From Streptomyces sp. ADI96-02 (GTDB lineage Bacteria > Actinomycetota > Actinomycetes > Streptomycetales > Streptomycetaceae): a DNA stretch of 64,000 nucleotides. Made by a program: the position numbers and the translations under genes. Location of the stretch: contig NZ_ML123034.1 in the NCBI RefSeq assembly GCF_003846185.1, positions 400,212 to 464,211 of the forward strand. The letters run 5' to 3'. The notes beneath the pieces are model-generated. The model did not search any database, was not told the DNA's origin, and saw only the letters and a list, made by a program, of their open reading frames with translations. This document shows positions 16,597-25,230 of the stretch, piece by piece. Position 1 is the first letter of the stretch. Each line of letters starts with the position of its first letter.

Positions 16597-16992
16597 TCAG
16601 CGGCCCTCGGGCAGGCGACGCCTGAGGCTGACGGCCGCGCCGACGTCGTACGTCTGGGTCCAGCGCCGACCGGCTCCCGACGTCCACGTGACATGGACCG
16701 CGGAGCCGTCCCCGCGCACGCTCTCCACGGTCATGGCCCGGTCGCCGTCGCGGACGTCGCCCCGGCGCAGCTCACCGGCCTCGACCCTCACGGGCCGCGC
16801 CGCGGGCGCGCTCTCCGCCTCCTCGGCCGCCCGGACCAGGGCCGCGGCCAGCCTCCGCGCCGCGTCCGGCGCGCACGACCACGGCGGCCCGCCCGCCGGG
16901 GCCGCGAGCCGGAGCGTGACGCGGCCGGCCTCCCCGGCCACCGCCTCGACCCGCACGTCACGGCCGTCGGCGTCCGCGATCCCGCTGCCCAT
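16597..16992 (-). CDS. hypothetical protein, 131 aa
   Basis: I do not recognise this protein. It is Ala/Arg/Val rich with short beta-type segments: RVEAVAGEAGRVTLRLAAP at the N-terminus and, after a helix near 43-60, VRVEAGELRRGDV with VHVTWTSGAGRRW near the C-terminus. There is no signal peptide or membrane segment. GAGGAGCAGACCC precedes the ATG at 16992, and codon bias is normal, so it is likely a real gene. It stands alone between the OYE and a secreted protein gene. Confidence 0.55.
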   Translation of the reverse strand: MGSGIADADGRDVRVEAVAGEAGRVTLRLAAPAGGPPWSCAPDAARRLAAALVRAAEEAESAPAARPVRVEAGELRRGDVRDGDRAMTVESVRGDGSAVHVTWTSGAGRRWTQTYDVGAAVSLRRRLPEGR

Positions 16993-17088
16993 GGGTCTGC
17001 TCCTCGTGGTCTCCCGGCGCTCCTTCCCTCCAGGATGTCAGCCGGCGGCGGTCCGCCCGCCCCCGGGGACCGGGGACCGCCGTCCGGA

Positions 17089-17562
17089 TCAGCCGCGACG
17101 GACGCGTGTCAGCCGGGCGGTGACGACGAACCCCGGATCGGTCTGCAGCAGCGCCAGCTCCGTGCCGTCGGCGACGACCGTGAAGACGTAGTGGATGGTC
17201 TGCCCGTTGCTGCGCTGCGACGTCATCGTGCCGGTGCAGTCCCGCTTCAGCGTGTAGTCGATGACGGCGGTGATGCTCGTCGGACCCGAGGTCTCGGACA
17301 TGAGGGTGGCCTTGGCGGTGGCGGTGCCGTCGCCGTTGAAGGTCACCAGACCCTGGAACGCGAGCGGGCCGGTGCCGGCGGAGGTCCCGGAGTAGTTCCC
17401 GCCGAAGTCGCCCTGCAGCGTGCGCACCGAGCATCCCTGCGGATGGGCGGCCGGCGAGGCGGCCCCGGCGGGCAGCGCGCCCGCCAGGGTCACCGCGGCC
17501 ACGGCAGCGGTCAGGGTGAGCGTGTGACGTGAGCGCGGGGTACGTGCCGGCGCACGGGTCAT
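17089..17562 (-). CDS. small secreted beta-rich protein
   Basis: The 157-residue protein begins with a signal peptide: RTPRSRH, a hydrophobic core [17 protein letters not shown], then the cleavage-like AGAAS near 36-40. The mature part holds two cysteines ([11 protein letters not shown] and KRDCTGTMT), likely one disulfide, and alternating strands such as [19 protein letters not shown], consistent with a small beta-barrel. I know no function for this secreted type. The ATG at 17562 follows GGAGGAAG at 5 bases. It is divergent from ung. Confidence 0.7.
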   Translation of the reverse strand: MTRAPARTPRSRHTLTLTAAVAAVTLAGALPAGAASPAAHPQGCSVRTLQGDFGGNYSGTSAGTGPLAFQGLVTFNGDGTATAKATLMSETSGPTSITAVIDYTLKRDCTGTMTSQRSNGQTIHYVFTVVADGTELALLQTDPGFVVTARLTRVRRG

Positions 17563-17963
17563 GTGTCTTCCTCCGTATGAGTACGTGGCGAGGGGCGGGA
17601 CGGCACTCCAGCTCAATGGCCCGTGAGCCGTTGCCGCAGGCCGCCGCGGCGGCCCGGCGGGTTCGCCTCGCCCCGTCGCGGCCGTGTGCGGAGGCTTCCC
17701 CCTCCTCGGCACGCGGGGCGCCCCACTGCCCGTTGTCCACCCGATTGCACGCCCCCGCGGGCCGCCGTTCGAGGCCGGGGCGGTGCCCTGCCCCACCGCG
17801 GCTCGGCCCGCGACGACGGTTCCGGCCCCCGGCCGGCCGAGGCCGCCGAGCGCCCGGAGAGCGGGGTCCGCTCCCCGCGCCCGCGGGACGGCCCCGGCGG
17901 AGGGACGGTGCGAGGCCGACGCCAGTTCATCGGAGTGGTCCTATCAGCAGTAGAGTGCGGCAC
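17563..17963. other. 401-base divergent intergenic region
   Basis: It contains the promoter of the secreted-protein gene on one side and the leaderless ung promoter on the other. The middle is very GC rich with open frames in several phases but no RBS-supported gene or recognisable RNA. Confidence 0.4.
17951..17956 (+). promoter_or_regulatory. -10 box of a leaderless ung promoter
   Basis: TAGAGT ends 7 bases before the GTG at 17964, the start that matches the family N-terminus (MAARPL). There is no RBS. Confidence 0.55.
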
Positions 17964-18641
17964 GTGGCAGCACGACCGTTGAAAGAGATCATCGAGCCGG
18001 GGTGGGCCGACGCCCTCGAACCCGTGGCCGAACGCATCGCCGCTATGGGCGACTTCCTCCGCGCGGAGATCGCCGCGGGCCGTACGTACCTGCCCTCGGG
18101 GGCACATGTGCTGCGGGCGTTCCAACAGCCCTTCGAGGACGTGCGGGTGCTCGTCGTCGGGCAGGACCCGTACCCCACGCCCGGTCACGCGATCGGCTTG
18201 AGCTTCGCGGTGGCTCCGGAGGTCCAGCCGCTGCCGGGCAGCCTGGAGAACATCTTCCGGGAGCTGCACGCCGACCTCGGCCTCCCCCGGCCGTCCAACG
18301 GCGACCTCACGCCGTGGACGCGGCAGGGCGTACTGCTGCTGAACAGGGCGCTGACCACCGCGCCCCGGCGACCGGCCGCGCACCGGGGCAAGGGCTGGGA
18401 AGAGGTGACCGAGCGGGCCATCGACGCGCTGGTGGCCCGGGGCACGCCGCTGGTGTCCGTCCTGTGGGGACGCGACGCCCGCAACCTCCGTCCCCGGCTG
18501 GGCGGTTTCCCGGCGATCGAGTCCTCGCACCCCTCGCCCATGTCGGCGGACCGCGGCTTCTTCGGCTCGCGGCCCTTCAGCCGGGTCAACGAACTGCTGG
18601 AGCGCCAGGGCGCACAGCCGGTGGACTGGCGCCTGCCGTGA
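17964..18641 (+). CDS. ung: uracil-DNA glycosylase (family 1)
   Basis: The 225-residue base-excision repair enzyme removes uracil from [11 protein letters not shown] at 67-74 carries the water-activating Asp68. LLLNRALTT holds the Asn that recognises uracil, and [14 protein letters not shown] near 191-204 is the leucine-loop/DNA-contact motif of family 1, including the catalytic His. The length is normal for the family. The GTG at 17964 is chosen because it yields [10 protein letters not shown] and stands 7 bases after a -10 box. Its stop overlaps the next gene's GTG, so the two are cotranslated. Confidence 0.95.
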   Translation: MAARPLKEIIEPGWADALEPVAERIAAMGDFLRAEIAAGRTYLPSGAHVLRAFQQPFEDVRVLVVGQDPYPTPGHAIGLSFAVAPEVQPLPGSLENIFRELHADLGLPRPSNGDLTPWTRQGVLLLNRALTTAPRRPAAHRGKGWEEVTERAIDALVARGTPLVSVLWGRDARNLRPRLGGFPAIESSHPSPMSADRGFFGSRPFSRVNELLERQGAQPVDWRLP

Positions 18642-19690
18642 CCACGCGGCCCGCGGCTCCCGGCGCGTACGTCCTCGGGGTCGACTCCGGAGGGTCGGGG
18701 CTGCGGGTGGCGCTCGGCCGGGCGGACGCATCGGCGGAGCCGCTGACGGCCGTCTGCGCGGAGCCCGTGCGGACGGGGCCCGGCGGGATCGACGCGGCCC
18801 ATCTGCTGGCGCAGATACTGCCCGCCGCACGGGAGTTGCTGGTCCGGGCGGGGGCGAGCGCCCCGGAGGAGGGCGGCGGCACGGTCGCGGCGCTGGCGGT
18901 CGGGGCGGCCGGTATGGCCACCCTGGGCGGCCGGCTCCGGGCGGAACTGCCGGACGCGCTCGAGCGGGCGCTGGGAGTGCGGCGGCCGGCGCTGGCCGCC
19001 GACGCGGTGACGGCCTTCGCGGGCGCGGTCGGCCAAGGTCCCGGTGCGGTCGTCGCGGCCGGCACGGGCATGATCGCCCTCGGTACGGACCTGACGGTGT
19101 GGCGCCGGGCGGACGGCTGGGGACATCTTCTGGGTGACAACGGCGGCGGTGCGTGGATCGGCCGGGCGGGGCTGGAAGCCGCCATGCGCGCGCACGACGG
19201 ACGGCACGGCGGCTCTCCCGCCCTGCTGGAGCGCCTGCACGCCGTGTTCGGGCCGGCCGAGGAGCTGCCGGGGCTGCTCTACCCGCGGGCGGACCGGCCG
19301 GCGGTCCTGGCCTCGTTCGCCCCCGAGGTGGCGGCGTGCGCCGGTGCGGACGCGGTCGCGGACACCATCCTGCGGACGGCCGCGGCGCACATCGCCGACG
19401 CGGCGGCGGCCGTCTGCCCGGCGGACGACCCGAACCCCGAAGTCGCCCTCACCGGGGGCCTGTTCCGGATGGGCGACCCCCTGCTCGTACCGCTGCGCGA
19501 GGAGTTGGCGCGACGCGTGCCGGCGGCGCGGGTGACCACGGGCGGCGGCGACCCGCTGACGGGCGCGCTCAGGATCGCGCGTGCTCTGGCGGTGGACGAT
19601 CTGCGGCTGCCGCGCCATCCGACGATGCTGTTCGTGCCGGAGGGGCCGCGGGGCGCGGAGCCCGCGGCGAACCCCGCCCGGAACGGTTGA
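18638..19690 (+). CDS. BadF/BadG/BcrA/BcrD ATPase family protein (N-acetylglucosamine kinase-like)
   Basis: This 350-residue protein has the ASKHA sugar-kinase fold. The N-terminal phosphate 1 motif is [26 protein letters not shown] and the phosphate 2 region [14 protein letters not shown] follow; then [16 protein letters not shown], typical of GlcNAc kinases. [12 protein letters not shown] near 270 is the adenosine motif. It probably phosphorylates an amino sugar or similar compound. GTG 18638 overlaps the ung stop as GTGA. Coupling to a DNA-repair gene is likely transcriptional convenience rather than shared function. Confidence 0.8.
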   Translation: MTTRPAAPGAYVLGVDSGGSGLRVALGRADASAEPLTAVCAEPVRTGPGGIDAAHLLAQILPAARELLVRAGASAPEEGGGTVAALAVGAAGMATLGGRLRAELPDALERALGVRRPALAADAVTAFAGAVGQGPGAVVAAGTGMIALGTDLTVWRRADGWGHLLGDNGGGAWIGRAGLEAAMRAHDGRHGGSPALLERLHAVFGPAEELPGLLYPRADRPAVLASFAPEVAACAGADAVADTILRTAAAHIADAAAAVCPADDPNPEVALTGGLFRMGDPLLVPLREELARRVPAARVTTGGGDPLTGALRIARALAVDDLRLPRHPTMLFVPEGPRGAEPAANPARNG

Positions 19691-19811
19691 ACTCGGCACG
19701 AAGAGCACACCGACAGACGGGGATGGTTCACCGGTACATCACTCATCGGACATAAGCGGATAGTTAACGCTCGACCGGACCCTCCCTGAACGGAGGAGCA
19801 GGCAAAACCAG

Positions 19812-19817
19812 TAGCAT
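19812..19817 (+). promoter_or_regulatory. -10 box of a leaderless promoter for the CbiX-like gene
   Basis: TAGCAT ends 8 bases before the ATG at 19826 without an RBS. The preceding stretch (19740-19810) is AT-richer than average. Confidence 0.5.
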
Positions 19818-19825
19818 GCGGCGCC

Positions 19826-20758
19826 ATGAGCACCCCCACTGGGCCCGCTTCCGGCCTGCCTGTACGAATGCCGCGACCTCGCCAGTCCGGACGGCACCGC
19901 CGCCCGGAGCCGGTGGTCGCGCCCGAGGGCGCTGCCGCGCTCGTTCTCGCCGTTCCCGGCACACCCTCCTCGGCCACGCGCGGTCTGGCCGAGGAGGTGA
20001 TCAGCATCGCCCGTTCCGAACTGCCCGGCCTGAACGCCGGGATCGGCTACCTCGACGGCGACGACGCCGAGTACCCGTCGCTCGCCACCGTCCTGGCCCA
20101 CTCCGCGGCCGAGCGCGTCGCCCGCTACGAGCAGGGCCTGGCCGCCGGCCGCGAGGTCGCCGAGCCCGAAGGCCCGGCCTCCGTCGTGGTGCCGCTGCTC
20201 GCGGGCCCCGACGGCACGCTGATCCGGCGGATACGGCAGGCAGTGATGGAGAGCGGTACCCAGGTCGAGGTGACCGACGTGCTCGGCCCGCACCCGCTGC
20301 TCGCGGAGGCACTGCACGTACGGCTGTCGGAAGCCGGTCTGGCGCGTGCCGACCGCGCCCGCCTCTTCACCGTCACGACCGCCGCCGACGGCATCGTGCT
20401 GGCCACCGTCGGCGGCGACGAGGCCGTGCGGGCCGCCGGGATCACCGGCATGCTGCTGGCCGCCCGGCTCGCCGTGCCCGTGATGGCCGCCGCGCTGGAC
20501 GTGGAGGGCTCGATCGCCTCGGTCGCCGAGCAGTTGCAGAGCTCGGGCTCCACGCAGCTGGCGCTGGCCCCGTACCTGGTGGGCCCGGAGATCGACCCCG
20601 GTCTGCTGGACGCCGCCGCGAAGGAGGCGGGCTGCGCGACCGCCCAGCCGCTGGGCGCGTACCCGGCGGTCGGCAAGCTGGCCCTGTCGCTGTACGCCAC
20701 GGCGCTCGGCATCACGCCCGCGACGCCGCAGGGGGTCCAGGGCGCTCAGGCGCACTGA
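19826..20758 (+). CDS. sirohydrochlorin chelatase (CbiX) family protein, possibly non-catalytic
   Basis: The 310-residue protein has two CbiX-like half domains, about 35-165 and 170-295. Each begins with a beta strand and contains a PLLAGPDG or APYLVGPEID loop where chelatases coordinate the metal. The usual HGS or HGT histidine after the first strand is replaced: here it reads LAVPGTPSS. I also see no His in the second loop. CbiX enzymes insert Co, Ni or Fe into sirohydrochlorin, but this member may have lost chelation. I recall the same PGTPSS variant in other Streptomyces, so it is not a local mutation. Confidence 0.7.
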   Translation: MSTPTGPASGLPVRMPRPRQSGRHRRPEPVVAPEGAAALVLAVPGTPSSATRGLAEEVISIARSELPGLNAGIGYLDGDDAEYPSLATVLAHSAAERVARYEQGLAAGREVAEPEGPASVVVPLLAGPDGTLIRRIRQAVMESGTQVEVTDVLGPHPLLAEALHVRLSEAGLARADRARLFTVTTAADGIVLATVGGDEAVRAAGITGMLLAARLAVPVMAAALDVEGSIASVAEQLQSSGSTQLALAPYLVGPEIDPGLLDAAAKEAGCATAQPLGAYPAVGKLALSLYATALGITPATPQGVQGAQAH

Positions 20759-20796
20759 CGCCCGGCGCCACGCCTCGGGAGCGGAGCGGCACGCCT

Positions 20797-20830
20797 CGGC
20801 CCGGACCGGACGACGTCCCGGTCCGGGCCG
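20797..20830. terminator. 13-bp hairpin terminator
   Basis: CGGCCCGGACCGG (20797-20809) pairs with 20818-20830 around an 8-base loop, between the convergent CbiX-like and lactonase genes. Confidence 0.75.
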
Positions 20831-20894
20831 GCGTGTTCGGCGGCCTGCGGTCTGCGGTCGACCTCAGGCCCTGTCAGGCGTCAGGCATCAAGCG

Positions 20895-21962
20895 TCAGGC
20901 CAGGACCACGCAGGAGGCCGCCGGGACCTCGATCGAGCCCGCGTGCCGCGGGATGCCCGTCCGCTCGTCGACGGCGAACCAGCTGACGTTCCCGGAGCGC
21001 TCGTTGGCCGCGTACAGCCATCGGCCGCTCGCGTCGAGCGCGAGGTGGCGCGGCCAGTGGCCGCCGCAGTCCACGGTCGTCACCGCGCCGGCGCACCCGC
21101 CGTCCTCGTCCAGGGCGAGGACGGAGATGCTGTCGTGGCCCCGGTTGGCGGTCCACAGACGGCGGCCGTCGTGCGCGACGACCACCTCCGACGGGTAGCT
21201 GCGCTCCGCGCCGCCGCCGGACGCGCCCTCGGGCAGCACCTCGGTCTCGGCGAGCGGTTCGAGACGGCCCGCCCCCGCGTCCCAGCGGCAGACGGTGAGG
21301 GTCGGGGTCAGCTCGTTCAGGACGTAGGCGCGGCGGCCGGAGGGGTGGAAGGCCAGGTGGCGCGGTCCCGTGCCGGGGCGCAGCGCGCTCTCACCGTGCG
21401 CCCGCAGCTCCCCGGTGAGGGGATCGAGGGCGAGGACGCGTACGGAGTCGGTGCCGAGGTCGACGCCGAGCACCCAGCGGCCCGAGGGGTCGGCGAGCAC
21501 CTGGTGCGCGTGCGGGCCCGCCTGGCGGTCCGGGTCCGGGCCGCCGCCCCGGTGCCGGAGAACCGAGGACGCGGGGGCGAGGGATCCGTCGGCGCGGACG
21601 GGGAGCGCGGTGACGCCGCCCGAGCCGTAGTCGGCGGTGAGCAGGTGCCCCAGGGCGAGCGCGAGGTGGGTGGGGGCGTCCCCGTCGACCGGGCGGACGG
21701 GGCCCAGCGGAACGGGCGCCTCGCCGCTGACGTCGAAGGCCGCCGCGGACCCGGGGGCGCTCTCGCCCACCGCGTACAGGACCGTTCCGCCGGGTCCCCC
21801 GCCGTGGCCGAGTGCGAGGAACGAGGGGTCCGGCAGGATGTCGGTGGATCCGGTCACGGTCAGCGCGCCGGTGTCCCGGTCGACCGAGGCGGCGGTGATG
21901 CCGTGCCCGCCCGCCGAGGTGAACGACCCTATGTACGCCCGTCCGGCACTGCCGCCGTCCAT
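20895..21962 (-). CDS. lactonase family protein (YbhE/Pgl-type beta-propeller)
   Basis: The 355-residue protein starts AYIGSFTSAGGHGITAASVD, the first blade of the seven-bladed 6-phosphogluconolactonase-like propeller. Later blades contain GPHAHQVLADPSGRWVLGVD, GTGPRHLAFHPSGRRAYVLNE and HWPRHLALDASGRWLYAANE, all hallmarks of this family. Members hydrolyse 6-phosphogluconolactone or related lactones; the true substrate here is untested. There is no signal peptide, so it is cytoplasmic. The gene is on its own between a terminator and the FUSC gene. Confidence 0.85.
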   Translation of the reverse strand: MDGGSAGRAYIGSFTSAGGHGITAASVDRDTGALTVTGSTDILPDPSFLALGHGGGPGGTVLYAVGESAPGSAAAFDVSGEAPVPLGPVRPVDGDAPTHLALALGHLLTADYGSGGVTALPVRADGSLAPASSVLRHRGGGPDPDRQAGPHAHQVLADPSGRWVLGVDLGTDSVRVLALDPLTGELRAHGESALRPGTGPRHLAFHPSGRRAYVLNELTPTLTVCRWDAGAGRLEPLAETEVLPEGASGGGAERSYPSEVVVAHDGRRLWTANRGHDSISVLALDEDGGCAGAVTTVDCGGHWPRHLALDASGRWLYAANERSGNVSWFAVDERTGIPRHAGSIEVPAASCVVLA

Positions 21963-22049
21963 CCCGCTCCCCGCTTCGCCGTCGCCGCGATCTCCCGGGG
22001 CGACGGTAGCAGGCGGGCCTGTGTGGTCCAGACCAGCCCGGAGGCCGGT

Positions 22050-23561
22050 TCAGGCGGAGGCGAGCGGGGCCCTCGGCGGGCTGTGCAGCGGGGCCGCGAG
22101 GTCGGCGAGGGCCCGTTCGAGGGCGTGCAGGTGGGCGAGCGCCGCCTCGGCCCCCGGGTGGTGGTGGGGCGCGGGGAGCGGCACGGCCGACGGGCCGGGC
22201 AGCGGGCGCTTCGAGGGGGCGAGGGCCAGTACGGCGGCCTCGACCCGGTCGCAGGCCGCGGTGAGGCGGGCGTCGTGCGAGGCGTCCGGGTCGGCGGCGA
22301 CGCGGGCCAGGCCGCGTACCTCGCGGGCGCAGGCGTCCAGGAGTTCCAGCACCTGTCGAGCACGGGCCTTGCGGGCGCGCAGCGGGCTCGCGGGGTGGAC
22401 GAGCGGGGCGAGCGAGAGCCGGGCGCGGCCCAGGAGGAGTTCGAGTTCGACGGCGAGCGGCGCCGGGTCGGCGTCCTCGTCACCGGCCAGCCGCCGGGCC
22501 GCGACGCCGGTGCAGCGGTGGACGCAGTGCAGGGCCCGGCGAATCCAGGCGTCGGTGGTGGCGTGCGTGGTGACGGGCAGGACGAGGGCCACCCCGAGCA
22601 CCGCGCCGAGGGCGCCGGCCGCGGTCTCCTCGAAGCGCAGCCAGAGCAGGCCGGGGTGGAGCACGCCGAGGAGCCCGTAGAGGAGCCCGGCCATGACGGT
22701 GACGAAGAAGGTCATCCAGCTGTACGAGGGGGCCGCGGTGTAGAAGATGCCGAAGACGCAGACGGCGACGAGCGCGGCGGTGGGTGCGGGCGCTCCGTGC
22801 AGGGGCACGGCCACGAGGAGGCCGACGGCGATCCCGGCGACGGTCCCCACGACGCGGCGCAGGCCGCGCACCAGGGTCTCGCCGCGCGAGGCGGTGTTGA
22901 CGAAGATCCACCAGGCCGTGCCGACGGCCCAGTACCAGCGGTCCGGGGAGAGCATCTGGCCCAGGACCAGGGCGATGCCGCAGGCGACGGTGGCCTGGAG
23001 TGCCTGGCGGGTGGTGGGGCGGGCCAGGCCGCGGCCGGTGAGCGGCGCGGGCTGGGCCGGCGGCGGGGTGCGCCGCTCGACGCACCACAGGCCGAACCGG
23101 ACGGCGCAGGACGCGGCGACGGCGAGCGCCACGGCGGTGTACAGCTCGGGCAGCTGGGCGGGCACCGCGTGCAGGAACTGGGTGCTGAAGAACATCATGA
23201 AGGCGAAGATCCCCAGCGCGTGGCCGCGCGGGCCCCAGCGGCGGGCGTACACCCCGGCGAGGACGACGGCCAGCCAGCACCCGGCCCGCAGCCATGGCTG
23301 CCCGTGCAGCGTGGAGGCCAGGGCCAGGACCGGGAGGCCCGCGACGGGCAGCAGGAGCGTGGTGACCGCCTGCCGGCGCACGGTGGCGTCGCCGACGGTG
23401 AACAGGGCGAGGAGCGCGGCGAGACCGCCGGTGATGGAGGCGGTCAGGGAGAGGCCGGCCAGTTCGGCCGCGGCGACGGCCAGGGCGATGCCGAGTACGG
23501 CCCGCAGGGAGACCCGCAGACGCACACGCCCCGGATCGGGGGCCACGAACATCCTCTTCAC
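22050..23561 (-). CDS. FUSC family membrane protein
   Basis: The 503-residue protein has two blocks of hydrophobic helices. About 20-165 contains LRAVLGIALAVAAAELAG and ALGIFAFMMFFSTQF. About 200-330 contains ALQATVACGIALVLGQML, DRWYWAVGTAWWIFVNTASRGET and RVVGTVAGIAVGLLVAVPL, the fusaric-acid-resistance (FUSC/YccS-like) signature. A cytoplasmic helical tail follows. Relatives include aromatic-acid efflux components, though actinobacterial members are mostly uncharacterised. The GTG at 23561 is the likely start, with GGGGCGG upstream. It lies divergently from an Lrp/AsnC gene across a palindromic site, suggesting control by that regulator. Confidence 0.82.
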   Translation of the reverse strand: MKRMFVAPDPGRVRLRVSLRAVLGIALAVAAAELAGLSLTASITGGLAALLALFTVGDATVRRQAVTTLLLPVAGLPVLALASTLHGQPWLRAGCWLAVVLAGVYARRWGPRGHALGIFAFMMFFSTQFLHAVPAQLPELYTAVALAVAASCAVRFGLWCVERRTPPPAQPAPLTGRGLARPTTRQALQATVACGIALVLGQMLSPDRWYWAVGTAWWIFVNTASRGETLVRGLRRVVGTVAGIAVGLLVAVPLHGAPAPTAALVAVCVFGIFYTAAPSYSWMTFFVTVMAGLLYGLLGVLHPGLLWLRFEETAAGALGAVLGVALVLPVTTHATTDAWIRRALHCVHRCTGVAARRLAGDEDADPAPLAVELELLLGRARLSLAPLVHPASPLRARKARARQVLELLDACAREVRGLARVAADPDASHDARLTAACDRVEAAVLALAPSKRPLPGPSAVPLPAPHHHPGAEAALAHLHALERALADLAAPLHSPPRAPLASA

Positions 23562-23752
23562 GACGGTGCGACCGCCCCTTTCGCTGAGGGCTGTCCCGCG
23601 CGTCCCCGGCGGGCGCGCGACGACAGCCACGGCACGACAAAGGCGCCGCGTGACCCGGAAGCGGCGTCGTCGCCGTCCCGGCGCTGCGCAGCGCCCTCTA
23701 CGGGCCAAGGTAAGCATCCGTGGGGCAGGTGGCTCAAATCGCGCGAGGAGTG

Positions 23753-23769
23753 CTGTGCCATTGGTACAG
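23753..23769. promoter_or_regulatory. Lrp/AsnC-type operator candidate
   Basis: CTGTGCCA-T-TGGTACAG is a near-perfect 17-bp dyad (one mismatched pair plus the centre base). It lies 41 bases before the Lrp/AsnC start and in the shared promoter region with the FUSC gene. Auto- and cross-regulation are the simplest reading. Confidence 0.5.
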
Positions 23770-23810
23770 TTCACGCCGGATCGGACGGACCATGAGGAGG
23801 CCAACGGACC

Positions 23811-24293
23811 ATGGCGGTGGACGCGCTCGACACCCGGATCCTGCGGCTGCTGATCGAACAGCCGCGCACCAGCGTGCGCGAGTACGCGCGCGTCCTGGGA
23901 GTGGCCCGGGGCACGCTGCAGGCCCGGCTCGACCGCCTGGAGCGGGACGGCGTGATCACCGGGACCGGGCCCGCCCTCTCGCCGGCCGCGCTCGGCCACC
24001 CGGTCCTCGCCTTCGTCCGCCTGGAGGTCACTCAGGGGTATCTGGTGGAGGTGGGCGAGGCGCTGGTGGCGGTCCCCGAGATCATCGAGGCGTTCTCGAC
24101 CACGGGCGGCGGTGATCTGCTGACCCGGGTCGTGGCCCGCGACAACGGTCATCTGGAGGACGTCATCCAGCGGCTGATCCAGTTGCCCGGCGTCGTCCGG
24201 ACGCGGACGGACGTCGCGCTGCGCGAGCGGGTGGGCCACCGGGTGCTGCCGCTGGTGGAGGCCGTCGGCCGGGCGGCGGGACACCGGGACTGA
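23811..24293 (+). CDS. Lrp/AsnC family transcriptional regulator
   Basis: This 160-residue one-domain regulator has an N-terminal winged helix (LDTRILRLLIEQPRTSVREYA, then GVARGTLQARLDRLERDGVI) and a C-terminal RAM domain. The RAM domain has VRLEVTQG near 69-76 and the ligand-binding loop STTGGGDLLTRVVARDNGHLED. It senses an amino acid or related metabolite and probably binds the dyad at 23753-23769 to control itself and the divergent FUSC transporter-like gene. Confidence 0.9.
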   Translation: MAVDALDTRILRLLIEQPRTSVREYARVLGVARGTLQARLDRLERDGVITGTGPALSPAALGHPVLAFVRLEVTQGYLVEVGEALVAVPEIIEAFSTTGGGDLLTRVVARDNGHLEDVIQRLIQLPGVVRTRTDVALRERVGHRVLPLVEAVGRAAGHRD

Positions 24294-24335
24294 CCGGGCC
24301 CGGTCCCGGCACGGGGCTGCGGCATGCTGGAGACC

Positions 24336-25025
24336 ATGACGCCCCGACCCTCCCCCGCCGCCCCGCACGTCGTCTTCGACCTCGACGGGACGCTGGTGGA
24401 CAGCGAACCGAACTACTTCGAAGCGGGCCGCCGCCTGCTCGCCCGGTACGGAGTGCGGGACTTCGGCTGGGAGGACCACACCCGCTTCATCGGCATCGGC
24501 ACCCGCGAGACGCTGAGCGCCCTGCGCGCCGAGTACGGGATCGAGGCGCCGGTCGACGAACTGCTGGCGGGCAAGAACGCCCTGTACCTGGAGCTCGCGG
24601 GCGCCTCGACCCGGGTCTTCCCGCAGATGCGGATCTTCGTGGAGCGCCTGCACGCCGACGGGATCCCGATGGCGGTGGCCTCGGGCTCGTCCCGGGCGGC
24701 GATCGGCGCGGTGCTGGCGGTGACGGGGCTGGACGCGTACATCCCGCTGTACGTCTCGGCGGAGGAGGTCGCGCGCGGCAAACCGGAGCCCGACGTGTTC
24801 CTGGAGGCGGCCCGGCGGATGGGGGCGGAGCCGGCCGACTGCGTGGTGGTGGAGGACGCCGCGCCGGGGGCGGCGGCGGCCCGCGCGGCGGGCATGCGCT
24901 GCATCGCCGTGCCCTATGTGCCCGCGACGGCCTGCGACCCGGCGTTCACGGCCGCTGACCTGCTGTTCGCCGAGGGTCAGCCGGCGTTCTCGGCCGAGGC
25001 CGCCCGCACCTGGCTGCTGGGCTGA
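24336..25025 (+). CDS. HAD superfamily phosphatase/phosphoglucomutase-like (subfamily IA)
   Basis: The 229-residue enzyme has HAD motif I VFDLDGTLVDSE, motif II VASGSSRAAI, motif III GKPEPDVFL and motif IV VVVEDAAPGAAAARAAGM, all intact. The cap inserted after motif I is the four-helix type of beta-phosphoglucomutase-like enzymes. It likely dephosphorylates or isomerises a sugar phosphate. An ATG exists 12 bases upstream, but the one at 24336 sits 7 bases after CATGCT, a possible leaderless -10 box, and begins MTPRPSPAAP. Confidence 0.85.
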   Translation: MTPRPSPAAPHVVFDLDGTLVDSEPNYFEAGRRLLARYGVRDFGWEDHTRFIGIGTRETLSALRAEYGIEAPVDELLAGKNALYLELAGASTRVFPQMRIFVERLHADGIPMAVASGSSRAAIGAVLAVTGLDAYIPLYVSAEEVARGKPEPDVFLEAARRMGAEPADCVVVEDAAPGAAAARAAGMRCIAVPYVPATACDPAFTAADLLFAEGQPAFSAEAARTWLLG

Positions 25026-25230
25026 ACCGGCCCGCCTGCGGCGGCCTTTCACCGGCGGTCCGCCGGGCGCGGGGCGGAGCGCCGGGCCCGCGCGGCGAGG
25101 GGACGCCGGGACATCCGGGGTCCGCCGGACCGATATCCTGATCATGTCGTTCACCACCCCGGCTCCGGCTCCGCAGAGGGCCGTGGCGCGAGGTGGGCCG
25201 GCAGTCGCAACGGGCCACCCTTCGAGATAG

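Noticed and set aside
20943..23795. A very long plus-strand open frame opposite the lactonase and FUSC genes
   Set aside because: It is antisense to two well-recognised genes and is low-complexity Gly/Arg/Val rich, as expected for an unused frame in high-GC DNA.
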